Of a stretch of DNA of 39,790 bases, positions 33,201-39,790 are shown in pieces. Numbering within the stretch: the first letter of the stretch is position 1; the number at the start of each line of letters is the position of its first letter. Both the position numbers and the translations under genes were made by a program. The notes under the pieces were generated by a model. That model was not told where the DNA came from. It did no database searches and saw only the letters and a list, made by a program, of their open reading frames with translations. This DNA comes from Planctomycetota bacterium (GTDB taxonomy: Bacteria; Planctomycetota; SZUA-567; H5-PLA8). The DNA is taken from positions 1 through 39,790 of the forward strand of contig JAPLOD010000149.1 of assembly GCA_026692735.1 (NCBI GenBank), in the 5' to 3' direction.

Positions 33201-35429
33201 GTAACCGGAGCCACCGACCTGATCAAGGCGGGCGCCGGGACGTTGGTCCTGAGCAATGGAACGAATAATTACACGGGCGCCACCATTGTTAACGGCGGCA
33301 CACTGTCCGATGGCGCCGCCAACGCAATCCCGGCGGGCAGCGCACTGACGGTGGCCGGAGGCGCCACCTTCGACCTCAACGGCATCAACCTGACGGTGCC
33401 CAGTGTCACGGGCGCGGGCACGGTGACAAACAACGGCGCAGCAGCGACGTTCACCGTGAACAACGCGGCAGCGGACACGTTCGACGGGGTGCTGGCGGGC
33501 GGGGCGAACCTGAACGTGACGGCGAATGGGACCGCCGCGCTGACACTGACGGGCACGAGTGCCGGCTATAGCGGCACGACGACGATCGTCAGTGGAGCCA
33601 CCTTGGTCGTGACCGGTTCGATCGCCAACAGCACCGTGGAGGTCCAGACGGGTGGGACGCTGAGAGGCACGGGCACGGTGGGGCAGATCAACTGCGCCGG
33701 GACCGTCGCGCCGGGCACGGCGGCGGCTGTCGGGACGCTGAACTGCAGCGGCGCGAGCTTCACGACCGGAACGCTGCTGGTCCGGATACCGGATGCGGGG
33801 GCCGGCGCGACCGATACCGGCAGGACCACGGTAGACAGGCTGATCGCCAGCGGCGATATGAGCTTTGGGTCGGGTTCTCACCTGGCGGTGAACCTGAACG
33901 GAGCGCCAGCGTCGTGCTCGAACACGCAAGTGGCTCACGCCGGCGGCACGGTCACGGGCACATTCGGGGCGCTCGATGTCACCAATAACGCGACGGGCAA
34001 GGACGTGACGACCGAGTACCTGCCGGAGGGTGCTCCGCAGGACGTCATCGTGCACGTGAATATCGCGCCGACCGGCGACCTGAAAGTTGATTTTGACCCG
34101 ATCGGCTTTGACGTGCAGCAGGGGTTCCATGCGACGGTCACCGATAAGGACGGGAACACGCTGACGTACACGTGGAATTTCGGCGAGCCGCCGAATTTCC
34201 TGGACTCGACTGACAGCAGCACTAACGCGCCTGACACCACATACAGCTATTCCAGTACTAACGTGCCGTACTACACCTTCGATGCGGCCGGGCTGACCAC
34301 CGTCACGGCAACGGTGACGATAACGGACGGTTTCGGCGGGAAACTGGTCAAGACGGTGACCTTTACCCTCTTTAACCCGTTGGGCAACGAACAGAACGTG
34401 GCCAATGACCTGAACGAGACGGACCCGACCAATGGCGTGACCATCCTGACCAAGGGCAAGCAGGGCGTCATGAAGATTGACGTTGTGCAGGTCTACGACC
34501 CCGTCACGCAGGCGGCGGTCAACACGCGGCCCACGGGCACCACAACTATGCTCACAGGGCCGAACGGCATCACCGGCCCGGCGGGGACGCCGCTGTGGCA
34601 GACGGACAAGCCCACGTTCTATTACGTGTTCCTTCCTCCCGCGGGCCCTGGTCCTGGAGTCTACCTGATCACGGTTCTTGACAGTGCCGGGAAGCCGCTG
34701 GCTCGCAAGATGCTCAACATCACGGAGGCGGAACTGGACCCCACGGGCAAGGCGGTGCGGCGCAATGCGACCTTCAGCAACAAGGATAGCTTCATCACGG
34801 GCAGGTTCTCCTTCAAGGACAGCAGGCAGGATCAGGTGAAGTTCCTGGGGAAGTTCCCCCTGGAGAAGGAGTACAAGGATCCGGCCACGGGCAACATGGT
34901 GCCGACGCTTGCCCCCACAGTGCCGCACCTGTTTACCGTCGGCATTGGCAACATTATCGGCAACGCGACAATGCAGTTGACGGCGAATGGGCGGGGAACG
35001 CTGAACGGCAGGGGACCTTTGACGAGCGTCTACGATGCACAGCAGGCGCTGCGGACTGACGCCGTCACGCGGGTCAAGTTCAGATACGACCCGGGCACGG
35101 CTGTAGCCATTCTGGATGTGATGCTCCGTCTCAAGAACATGTCGAAGGCCGGGTTCGACACCGAGGGCGTGATCGCGACGTATGGCAAGGTGGGAACGGC
35201 AACCCAGCGGGTCACTGTCTATGACCCGAATGTGTACACTGATGCGCAGGGAACGGCGCGCCCGCAAGGCGTCCGCACGCTGGGTGTGAGCGAGCTGACG
35301 CCGTTGGCCATCCAGATATCGCTGCTGATTGACAATAACATCTCGTACTACTCGCTGATTCCATCGGGCTTCCTTGTGAGGAATGGCGTCGGCCAGATCG
35401 TAGGTCACAAGACGTCTCGCACGAAGTAG
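30285..35429 (+). CDS. Large secreted surface protein with autotransporter-associated beta-strand repeats
   Basis: A 1714-aa exported protein. AGGAGG at 30271-30276 fixes ATG 30285 (8-nt spacing). A signal peptide spans residues 1-28 (LAVGLAVLVAIAPATAG). Residues 342-493 are two nearly identical 76-aa units. Passenger-type repeats follow: GAGGLTKDGPGTLLLT near 543, GAGGLTKGGTGTLVLSG near 857, GATDLIKAGAGTLVLS near 975 and a weaker unit near 1072. They match the autotransporter-associated beta-strand repeat that builds beta-helices. Near 752 the NW-rich NPDPNWTIGNNWQGGVPP occurs. About 1260-1364 is a PKD-like domain (DGNTLTYTWNFGEPP). The last ~350 residues are unassigned and show no type V beta-barrel, so export of the passenger must use another route. 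Thr, Gly and Asn are very abundant. The gene ends in a strong hairpin. Confidence 0.82.
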   Translation: MLRNVNRIHWGLAVGLAVLVAIAPATAGALDTLAITLGVGDSDVTVTVTGSNSFTVTGVAPVTITGTNVGVLTITGDGGPNKLTVDFSTNMFAGVINFNGGAGNNTLVIKGSFTTATCNYTNAHDGNINLDGTVVSYLGLSPVNIGSAADVIFNLPAAPSGPSDAILEDDGTPGDGVWRLRSNPVTFEQTDFNATNSVTINRGDPADTLTINAPADFNVGLTVGSGASLATVTVNNPLTLNAGAGNLAVDAGAINLNADVSTSATQAYNGPVTLGANANLTGTTATFNSTVDGAHTLTVTGNAVFNGIVGTTALSSLQVTGTTNINTTAVTTSTTQRYDGAVTLASSTVLTGTTSVSFNGNIVGGGFDLTVNSPATAFGNAGGDSVTGVGTLTTDAAGATTITAGTVSGVVLTFNDDVTLGANTILTGTTSVSFKGNIVGGGNNLTVDSPATAFGDLAADSVTGVGTLTTDAAGATTITAGTVSGVVLTFNDNVTLGASATLTHTGANSLTISGTLTTGGNTLTDYAAAPASTSGTISGQIAGAGGLTKDGPGTLLLTNSSPGYTGSTTVTAGTLQVQATASIASSAVTVDSNGTLSGTGATGAIFVTAPNTGTVSPGSPANTAGMLTCGGVSFGDNNATFVVQLFGTATYDQLNVTAGGTVNLNGCTLNVSVIGGFLPVVGSQFTIINNVAAGLIGGTFNSLPDNATFTASGYGFRITYTGVGNHVVLTCTQGAFVWTGQGVDGGGNPDPNWTIGNNWQGGVPPNPGANLVFGAGALQKTTCNNDYADLTAFNSINFEDNGYTISGVNRVTLGAGGIFTTAAATGANTLGVPLVIPAACPVTTTAGTLTLSGVVSGAGGLTKGGTGTLVLSGNNSYGGVTSVNAGILNIQNSNALGATGAGADTTVANTGTLQLQGGIAVANEVLTLNGTGAAGNGALDNAGGNNSWAAQVTLNAGCSVGSAAGTLTVSGQVTGATDLIKAGAGTLVLSNGTNNYTGATIVNGGTLSDGAANAIPAGSALTVAGGATFDLNGINLTVPSVTGAGTVTNNGAAATFTVNNAAADTFDGVLAGGANLNVTANGTAALTLTGTSAGYSGTTTIVSGATLVVTGSIANSTVEVQTGGTLRGTGTVGQINCAGTVAPGTAAAVGTLNCSGASFTTGTLLVRIPDAGAGATDTGRTTVDRLIASGDMSFGSGSHLAVNLNGAPASCSNTQVAHAGGTVTGTFGALDVTNNATGKDVTTEYLPEGAPQDVIVHVNIAPTGDLKVDFDPIGFDVQQGFHATVTDKDGNTLTYTWNFGEPPNFLDSTDSSTNAPDTTYSYSSTNVPYYTFDAAGLTTVTATVTITDGFGGKLVKTVTFTLFNPLGNEQNVANDLNETDPTNGVTILTKGKQGVMKIDVVQVYDPVTQAAVNTRPTGTTTMLTGPNGITGPAGTPLWQTDKPTFYYVFLPPAGPGPGVYLITVLDSAGKPLARKMLNITEAELDPTGKAVRRNATFSNKDSFITGRFSFKDSRQDQVKFLGKFPLEKEYKDPATGNMVPTLAPTVPHLFTVGIGNIIGNATMQLTANGRGTLNGRGPLTSVYDAQQALRTDAVTRVKFRYDPGTAVAILDVMLRLKNMSKAGFDTEGVIATYGKVGTATQRVTVYDPNVYTDAQGTARPQGVRTLGVSELTPLAIQISLLIDNNISYYSLIPSGFLVRNGVGQIVGHKTSRTK
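31308..31763 (+). repeat. Two tandem 228-bp in-frame repeats
   Basis: Copies span 31308-31535 and 31536-31763, with the first part of a third after 31764. A run of about 90 bases (31433-31525 and 31661-31753) is almost or fully identical. The unit is 76 codons, so changes in copy number keep the frame. Confidence 0.88.
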
Positions 35430-35461
35430 ACGTCACGGAAGGTGGACGAGCGGGGTTTCCA

Positions 35462-35494
35462 GAGCGCCGGGCGGGAAGTAGCCGCCCGGCGCTT
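35462..35494 (+). terminator. Rho-independent terminator after the surface-protein gene
   Basis: GCGCCGGGCGG (35464-35474) and CCGCCCGGCGC (35482-35492) form an 11-bp perfect GC stem with a 7-nt loop, followed by TTCTCT. It lies 35 bp after the stop codon and separates the two giant genes. Confidence 0.75.
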
Positions 35495-35653
35495 CTCTGC
35501 GGTAACAGTTGCAGACTCGAGCCCTTTCGGTGTTCGGTGCGGACGTACCTGTGCGCGCCTGCGAGTGTCGGTGCGCTGTATTCCGGAGCTTGAAACCTGG
35601 TGTCAGCGTTGGGGATCACATTACGGGGTGCTGCGCCTGCGTCACCTGCCTGC

Positions 35654-38600
35654 GTGCAGAGGCGACCGTCCTGGGCGTGGCGTTCCGCGGTTGGCGGCCT
35701 GCTGGTCTATCTGCTTAGCGCTGCTGGAACCGCCGGCGAGGGAACAACTCGTCCAACGCTCATCTCGCCAGGGATGGCGCCATACACAGAGACGTGGACT
35801 CAGATGCAGCGGCGCTCGAAGGAGACGCAACCGCCCCGGCGTGTCTCACGGCCTCGCATATGGTTCACAAAGCCCAACGCGGACAGCGCGGCTGCGGGGA
35901 GCCGCGCGCAACCCGGTCCGGTGTCAGGTGGAACCGCGGCCCCCGCGCCTGCCGCGTCTACCAGGGCGCCCCAGACGAAGGGCACGAGTTTCGCCGGGAT
36001 CGGCCTGCAGGATGAGATCAACAGCGACTATGGCGAGTATATTCCGCCGGACACCATGGGTGTCATCGGGCCCAAGCATTTTATTGAGCTCATCAATGGC
36101 TCAATGACCGTCTTCGACAGGTCGGGCACCAAGCTCGGCCGGGTGTACATTGATGCCTTCTTCACGGCGGTTGACAGCGGCACAACGTATCCGCGCAACG
36201 GCGCCTTCGATCCCCGCTTGCGTTATGACAGGCGGAGCGGGCGCTGGTTTGCCAGCGCTCTGGAGTCCGGACAGGCCGACAAGAACAACCATATCATGTT
36301 TGCGGTCTCGCGCACGAGCGACCCGACGAAGATCTGGGACAAGTACGTGATACCCGTGGGCGTGCCGGATGCCGGCACGGTGACCTACTTCACGGACTTC
36401 GATACTATCGGCCTGGATGACAACGGCGTGTACTTCGGCATGACGATCTTCCCGTCGGATACCTCCCCTTCGTACGCCAAGATCGCCGCGACACCGAAGG
36501 CTCCGCTCCTGGCGGCGTCCCCCAGCCTTGGCACGGTCAGCCAGTTCACCAGCATCACAGACATGTTCTCGTCGCCGCAACCGGCGCAGAACCTCGACGC
36601 CATAAGCGACACGGCGCCGGCGTGGTTTGTCTCTTCATCAAAGGCGCCGCGGTACGTCAACATACTCCACCGGACGCTGACGTGGAGCGGCGGCGTGCCG
36701 ACGCTCAGTGCAACTACCGCCGTGACGACCGCGCTGTACGCCGCGCCCTTGAACGCGCCGGCCAGGGGGCAGCGATCGACGGAATACGTGGATGTTGGCG
36801 ACGACAGGGTCCAGATGGCGGCCATCCGCAACGGCCGCCTGTGGACGTGCCGCCATATCGGGGTCAACAGCAGCGGCAGCGAGACCAGCCCTGACCGCAC
36901 GGGCTGCGAGTGGATGGAACTCGCGTTGAACGGCACGTCGGCGTCGGTGAACCAGCAAGGCCGCGTGTACGACACAGCAGCCACCAACCCCCGCTTCTAC
37001 TACTACCCATCAATCATGGTCAGCGGACAGGGCCATGCCGCCATGGGTTTCTCGGGCTCCAAATGGCCACGGCTGACGGGGGAGTATATCGGCGCCTACA
37101 CCTGCGGCAGGCTGGCTGGAGATGCGGCCGGCACCATGCAGCAGCCAGTGCTGGCGTTGCAGGCAGGCGCGGCGTCATACGTCGTCCCGGGCGGCAACAA
37201 CCTGACCCGGTGGGGCGACTTCAGCTTCACAAGCCTTGACCCCAACGACGACATGACGCTGTGGACCATCCAGGAATATGCCGCCACCACGGACAGTTGG
37301 GGCACCGTGGTCTCGCAGCTCCTGGCGCCCGCGCCCACGCTCGACGCGACAACTGCCAGTGCCGCTCGCGGCGACCACGTCACGCTGAACCTGACAGGCA
37401 CGGGGTTCTACGACCCGGGGCCGGGCTACGCCAACCGGCTGAGCATCACGCTCTCCGGTTCAGGCATCTGGAACTATGCGGTGACGTACACGGATTCCGG
37501 GCTCGCGAGTGTGACATTCGACATCTCGGTCACTGCGGCCACGGGCGCGCGCGACATCATCCTGACGAACCCTGACGGCCAGAAAGCAACGCTCACCGGC
37601 GCCTTCACCATCAACGCGGGGACGGCCAACCTGTCCCTGGGCAATCTGGTCTGGAACGACGCCAACGGTGACGGGCTGTTCAACAATGGCGAGTCCGGCA
37701 TAGACGGCGTCGCCGTGAAGCTCTATGAGGACTCCAACCGCAACGGCAGCTATGACTGCGGCGTGGACACTCTCGTCAGCTCCACGACGACGAGCGGCGG
37801 CGGCCTGTACACGTTTGGCAACCTCGTCGCGGGCAGGTACATCGTCCTGGCGACGCCCGGCAACGAAAGTGTCGGCCAGCCGCTGTACGGCTTCCACTGC
37901 AGCGCAGGCGCCGGTTCGGTGCTGGATCCCAACAACAATGCGGACAACGATAACAACGGCTCCACGATGCCGGGAGTCGGCGTCGTCAGCAGAGCGCTGA
38001 CGCTCAGTGCCAACAGCACGACGCTGGATTTCGGGTTCACGCATTTCGCGCAGCAGCCTCTTGCCATTGCCGGCGTGACCTCAAGCCCAGGCAGCGTGCC
38101 GAAATATCACAAGGTTGAGCTGGAGATTGGTCTGCAGAACGTGGCGGGCACGCAATACTATGAGTGGGACCCGCTGCAGGGCGGCCTGGACCTGTCGGCC
38201 ACGTTCGCCAGTCCTTATGGCCAGCAGTGGCTGATCAACGGCTTCTACGATGGCGCGACCCAGAAATGGCTTGTGCGCTTTGCTCCCGACACGGAAGGAA
38301 CGTGGAACTTCAGCGTCTCGGCGCGGGACGCAAGCGGCACAGTTGTCTGGAACGGCACCGGGAACACGTTCGCCTGCACTTCGTCGGCTCTCCCCGGACA
38401 CCTGCGCATCGCGGGGAACTACCTTCGCCATAAGGAGGGCCAGTTCTTCTTCGGAGTCGGCCACAACACGGGCTGGCAGCCCGACGTGGAATATCCTCCG
38501 CTGAGCACCATGCGCGACAAAGGCGAGAACCTGCTGGCGTTCTGGCTGGCCATGCCGTGGGCACAGCCGTCGTGGTCGTCGTCGGCTGAGCCCTTCTGGG

Positions 38601-39790
38601 ACAAGCGCGCGCCGATAGAGAACATCGAGCAGGGCGTCGGCAACTACTGCCAGGCCGCTTGCGCGTACATGGACGGCGTCGTTGACCGCGCCGAGCAGAA
38701 CGGCATCTACCTCCTGCCGGCCATCTGGGCGCATGACCAACTCGCGGACGACCAGCCCTCAGGCTGGAACAAAGCGTGGCAGAACAATCCGTACCAGACC
38801 CTCTGCACAGCCACCGATTTCTACAAGACGACGAGTGATGGCACGAACGATACGCCGCAGTGGCGCTATCAGAAGAACTTCTACCGCTACCTGCTGGCGC
38901 GCTGGGGCTACAGCCGGGCGATCGCAGGCTGGATGGCTGTGGCGGAGATTGATGGCACGACCGGCTACTGCTCCAACCCAACGCAGGCGGAATCGTGGTG
39001 CTCAAGCGTCCGCGCGTACTTCGCCGGGAGCGACCCGTTCAGAGTCAACGAGTCCGGCCAGTATCCCATCGTGGCGATGAAGACGGACGAAGCGTCCGCC
39101 GATGCGGCGACGTGGGACGTGGGATTCAACCTGCGCGCCGCGGACACCTACCTGAAGAAGACAGACAGCATCGAGATCGCCAGCACGGTTGCCTCGGAAA
39201 CCGCCACCATGCGCGGTTCCGGCAAGCCTGCGCTCCACACGGAGGCAGGCGGCTACCTGCCCACGGCCAGTCAGCCGCAGCACCTGCACAACGCCATCTG
39301 GGCCGGCGCGGCAGCGGGCGCGTGCCTTACGCCGCTATCCTGGGGCGACGACGAATACTACCCCAACCACTATCCGATGGTCTCGCCGGGAATGCAGGAG
39401 CAGCTTGAGTACCTTGCGCAGTTCATGCGCGGGATCAGCTACCTGGGCGACACGGGCCTGACGCCGATCTCAACGTCCAGCGGCGGGCTGACCATCGGCG
39501 GGACGAGCAGCGGCGACTACCGCGGCTGGGGACTGCGGCAATCCGATCGGGGATGGGCCTGGATACAGCGGAACCTGAACGGCAGCACGGGAGTCGGCGG
39601 CGGCACGCCCGCGCCCGCGACAGTCCAGTTCACGGGGCTGGCGGACGGCACGTACAGTGTCGAGTGGTACGACGTGTGGGCGAGCGGCCAGACGCCCTGC
39701 ACGGTTGTGCAGGCGACTGTGACAGGCGGGAGCTTCTCGCCGGTGCTGGCAATGCCGACGCTGACACCAAGCCGGGCCGACATCGCCTTG
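35654..39790 (+). CDS. Giant chimeric secreted protein with C-terminal glycoside-hydrolase-like domain (partial)
   Basis: The frame is open to the right edge: 1379 codons without a stop. A stop at 35591-35593 limits the start. GTG 35654 gives a good signal peptide (QRRPSWAWR, then SAVGGLLVYLLSAAGTAG); GTG 35600 is the alternative, and neither has a clear ribosome-binding site. Domains in order: a Pro/Arg-rich linker to ~110; a large beta-propeller-like domain ~111-565 (YIPPDTMGVIGPKHFIELIN to WGDFSFTSLDPNDDMTLW); a TIG-like domain ~568-655; an SdrD B-like calcium-binding domain ~659-795 (GNLVWNDANGDGLFNNGE); a DUF5060-like sandwich ~803-905; then, from ~915, a TIM-barrel-like domain starting FFFGVGHNTGWQ (DUF4038-like), with GWMAVAEIDG as the candidate acid/base strand. 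It is probably a surface-bound polysaccharide hydrolase; specificity unknown. Confidence 0.8.
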   Translation, partial: MQRRPSWAWRSAVGGLLVYLLSAAGTAGEGTTRPTLISPGMAPYTETWTQMQRRSKETQPPRRVSRPRIWFTKPNADSAAAGSRAQPGPVSGGTAAPAPAASTRAPQTKGTSFAGIGLQDEINSDYGEYIPPDTMGVIGPKHFIELINGSMTVFDRSGTKLGRVYIDAFFTAVDSGTTYPRNGAFDPRLRYDRRSGRWFASALESGQADKNNHIMFAVSRTSDPTKIWDKYVIPVGVPDAGTVTYFTDFDTIGLDDNGVYFGMTIFPSDTSPSYAKIAATPKAPLLAASPSLGTVSQFTSITDMFSSPQPAQNLDAISDTAPAWFVSSSKAPRYVNILHRTLTWSGGVPTLSATTAVTTALYAAPLNAPARGQRSTEYVDVGDDRVQMAAIRNGRLWTCRHIGVNSSGSETSPDRTGCEWMELALNGTSASVNQQGRVYDTAATNPRFYYYPSIMVSGQGHAAMGFSGSKWPRLTGEYIGAYTCGRLAGDAAGTMQQPVLALQAGAASYVVPGGNNLTRWGDFSFTSLDPNDDMTLWTIQEYAATTDSWGTVVSQLLAPAPTLDATTASAARGDHVTLNLTGTGFYDPGPGYANRLSITLSGSGIWNYAVTYTDSGLASVTFDISVTAATGARDIILTNPDGQKATLTGAFTINAGTANLSLGNLVWNDANGDGLFNNGESGIDGVAVKLYEDSNRNGSYDCGVDTLVSSTTTSGGGLYTFGNLVAGRYIVLATPGNESVGQPLYGFHCSAGAGSVLDPNNNADNDNNGSTMPGVGVVSRALTLSANSTTLDFGFTHFAQQPLAIAGVTSSPGSVPKYHKVELEIGLQNVAGTQYYEWDPLQGGLDLSATFASPYGQQWLINGFYDGATQKWLVRFAPDTEGTWNFSVSARDASGTVVWNGTGNTFACTSSALPGHLRIAGNYLRHKEGQFFFGVGHNTGWQPDVEYPPLSTMRDKGENLLAFWLAMPWAQPSWSSSAEPFWDKRAPIENIEQGVGNYCQAACAYMDGVVDRAEQNGIYLLPAIWAHDQLADDQPSGWNKAWQNNPYQTLCTATDFYKTTSDGTNDTPQWRYQKNFYRYLLARWGYSRAIAGWMAVAEIDGTTGYCSNPTQAESWCSSVRAYFAGSDPFRVNESGQYPIVAMKTDEASADAATWDVGFNLRAADTYLKKTDSIEIASTVASETATMRGSGKPALHTEAGGYLPTASQPQHLHNAIWAGAAAGACLTPLSWGDDEYYPNHYPMVSPGMQEQLEYLAQFMRGISYLGDTGLTPISTSSGGLTIGGTSSGDYRGWGLRQSDRGWAWIQRNLNGSTGVGGGTPAPATVQFTGLADGTYSVEWYDVWASGQTPCTVVQATVTGGSFSPVLAMPTLTPSRADIAL

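Noticed and set aside
32388-35408. Open - strand frame of about 1000 codons opposite the surface protein
   Set aside because: It mirrors the repetitive codon pattern of the + strand gene, is rich in Arg and has no signal peptide or domain; a shadow of a high-GC gene.

Overview
The window is GC-rich bacterial DNA from a Gram-negative-type organism: it has an outer-membrane porin, signal peptides and a polymerase/flippase-type polysaccharide locus. Several traits fit the Planctomycetota or a neighbouring PVC-like lineage (Hydrogenedentota, Lentisphaerota): a HEAT-like segment inside a secreted carboxypeptidase-regulatory-like protein, very large multi-domain secreted proteins, heptamer and A/T word repeats between genes, and many carbohydrate-active proteins. 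This placement is inference. I saw no rRNA, tRNA or CRISPR array.

Left part (1-6822, + strand). A complete ISKra4-family insertion sequence (1-1683) with perfect 20-bp terminal inverted repeats has its transposase split by a +1 shift at a T-run/CCC-T site. Next come a secreted double beta-propeller protein, a TIM-barrel glycoside-hydrolase-like protein and a small alpha/beta hydrolase, probably co-transcribed and concerned with polysaccharide degradation.

Decaying stretch (6823-13438). Intact genes for two secreted proteins (7011-7712 and 8971-11895) sit among gene remains: a truncated DMT/EamA transporter, the tail of a tyrosine recombinase that has lost its catalytic Tyr, the C-terminal third of a glycosyl hydrolase, and a short sialidase-like or NTPase-like tail.

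Polysaccharide cluster (13439-26100, - strand). A sigma70-like promoter with an adjacent perfect palindrome leads to a NusG/RfaH-type antiterminator, an unknown 118-aa protein, a WecA/MraY-type initiating phosphotransferase with a cytoplasmic tail, a flippase, a methyltransferase, a Wzy/O-antigen-ligase-like polymerase, a GT2 glycosyltransferase, another methyltransferase, an NAD-dependent sugar epimerase, a GT4 glycosyltransferase and a radical SAM/B12-type enzyme. Several junctions overlap by a few bases, which suggests translational coupling. Truncated 5' ends of a flippase, a methyltransferase and an epimerase lie just upstream of full-length genes of the same class, a trace of module replacement. 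No export or copolymerase genes (Wza, Wzc) are in view.

Right part (26238-39790). On the - strand are thioredoxin reductase and a squalene/phytoene synthase whose N-terminal codons run through a 7-bp tandem repeat. Divergently, on the + strand, are a phosphate-selective-type porin, a 1714-aa autotransporter-strand-repeat surface protein closed by a strong hairpin terminator, and a giant chimeric protein (propeller, TIG-like, SdrD B-like, DUF5060-like and a glycoside-hydrolase-like domain) that runs off the right edge.
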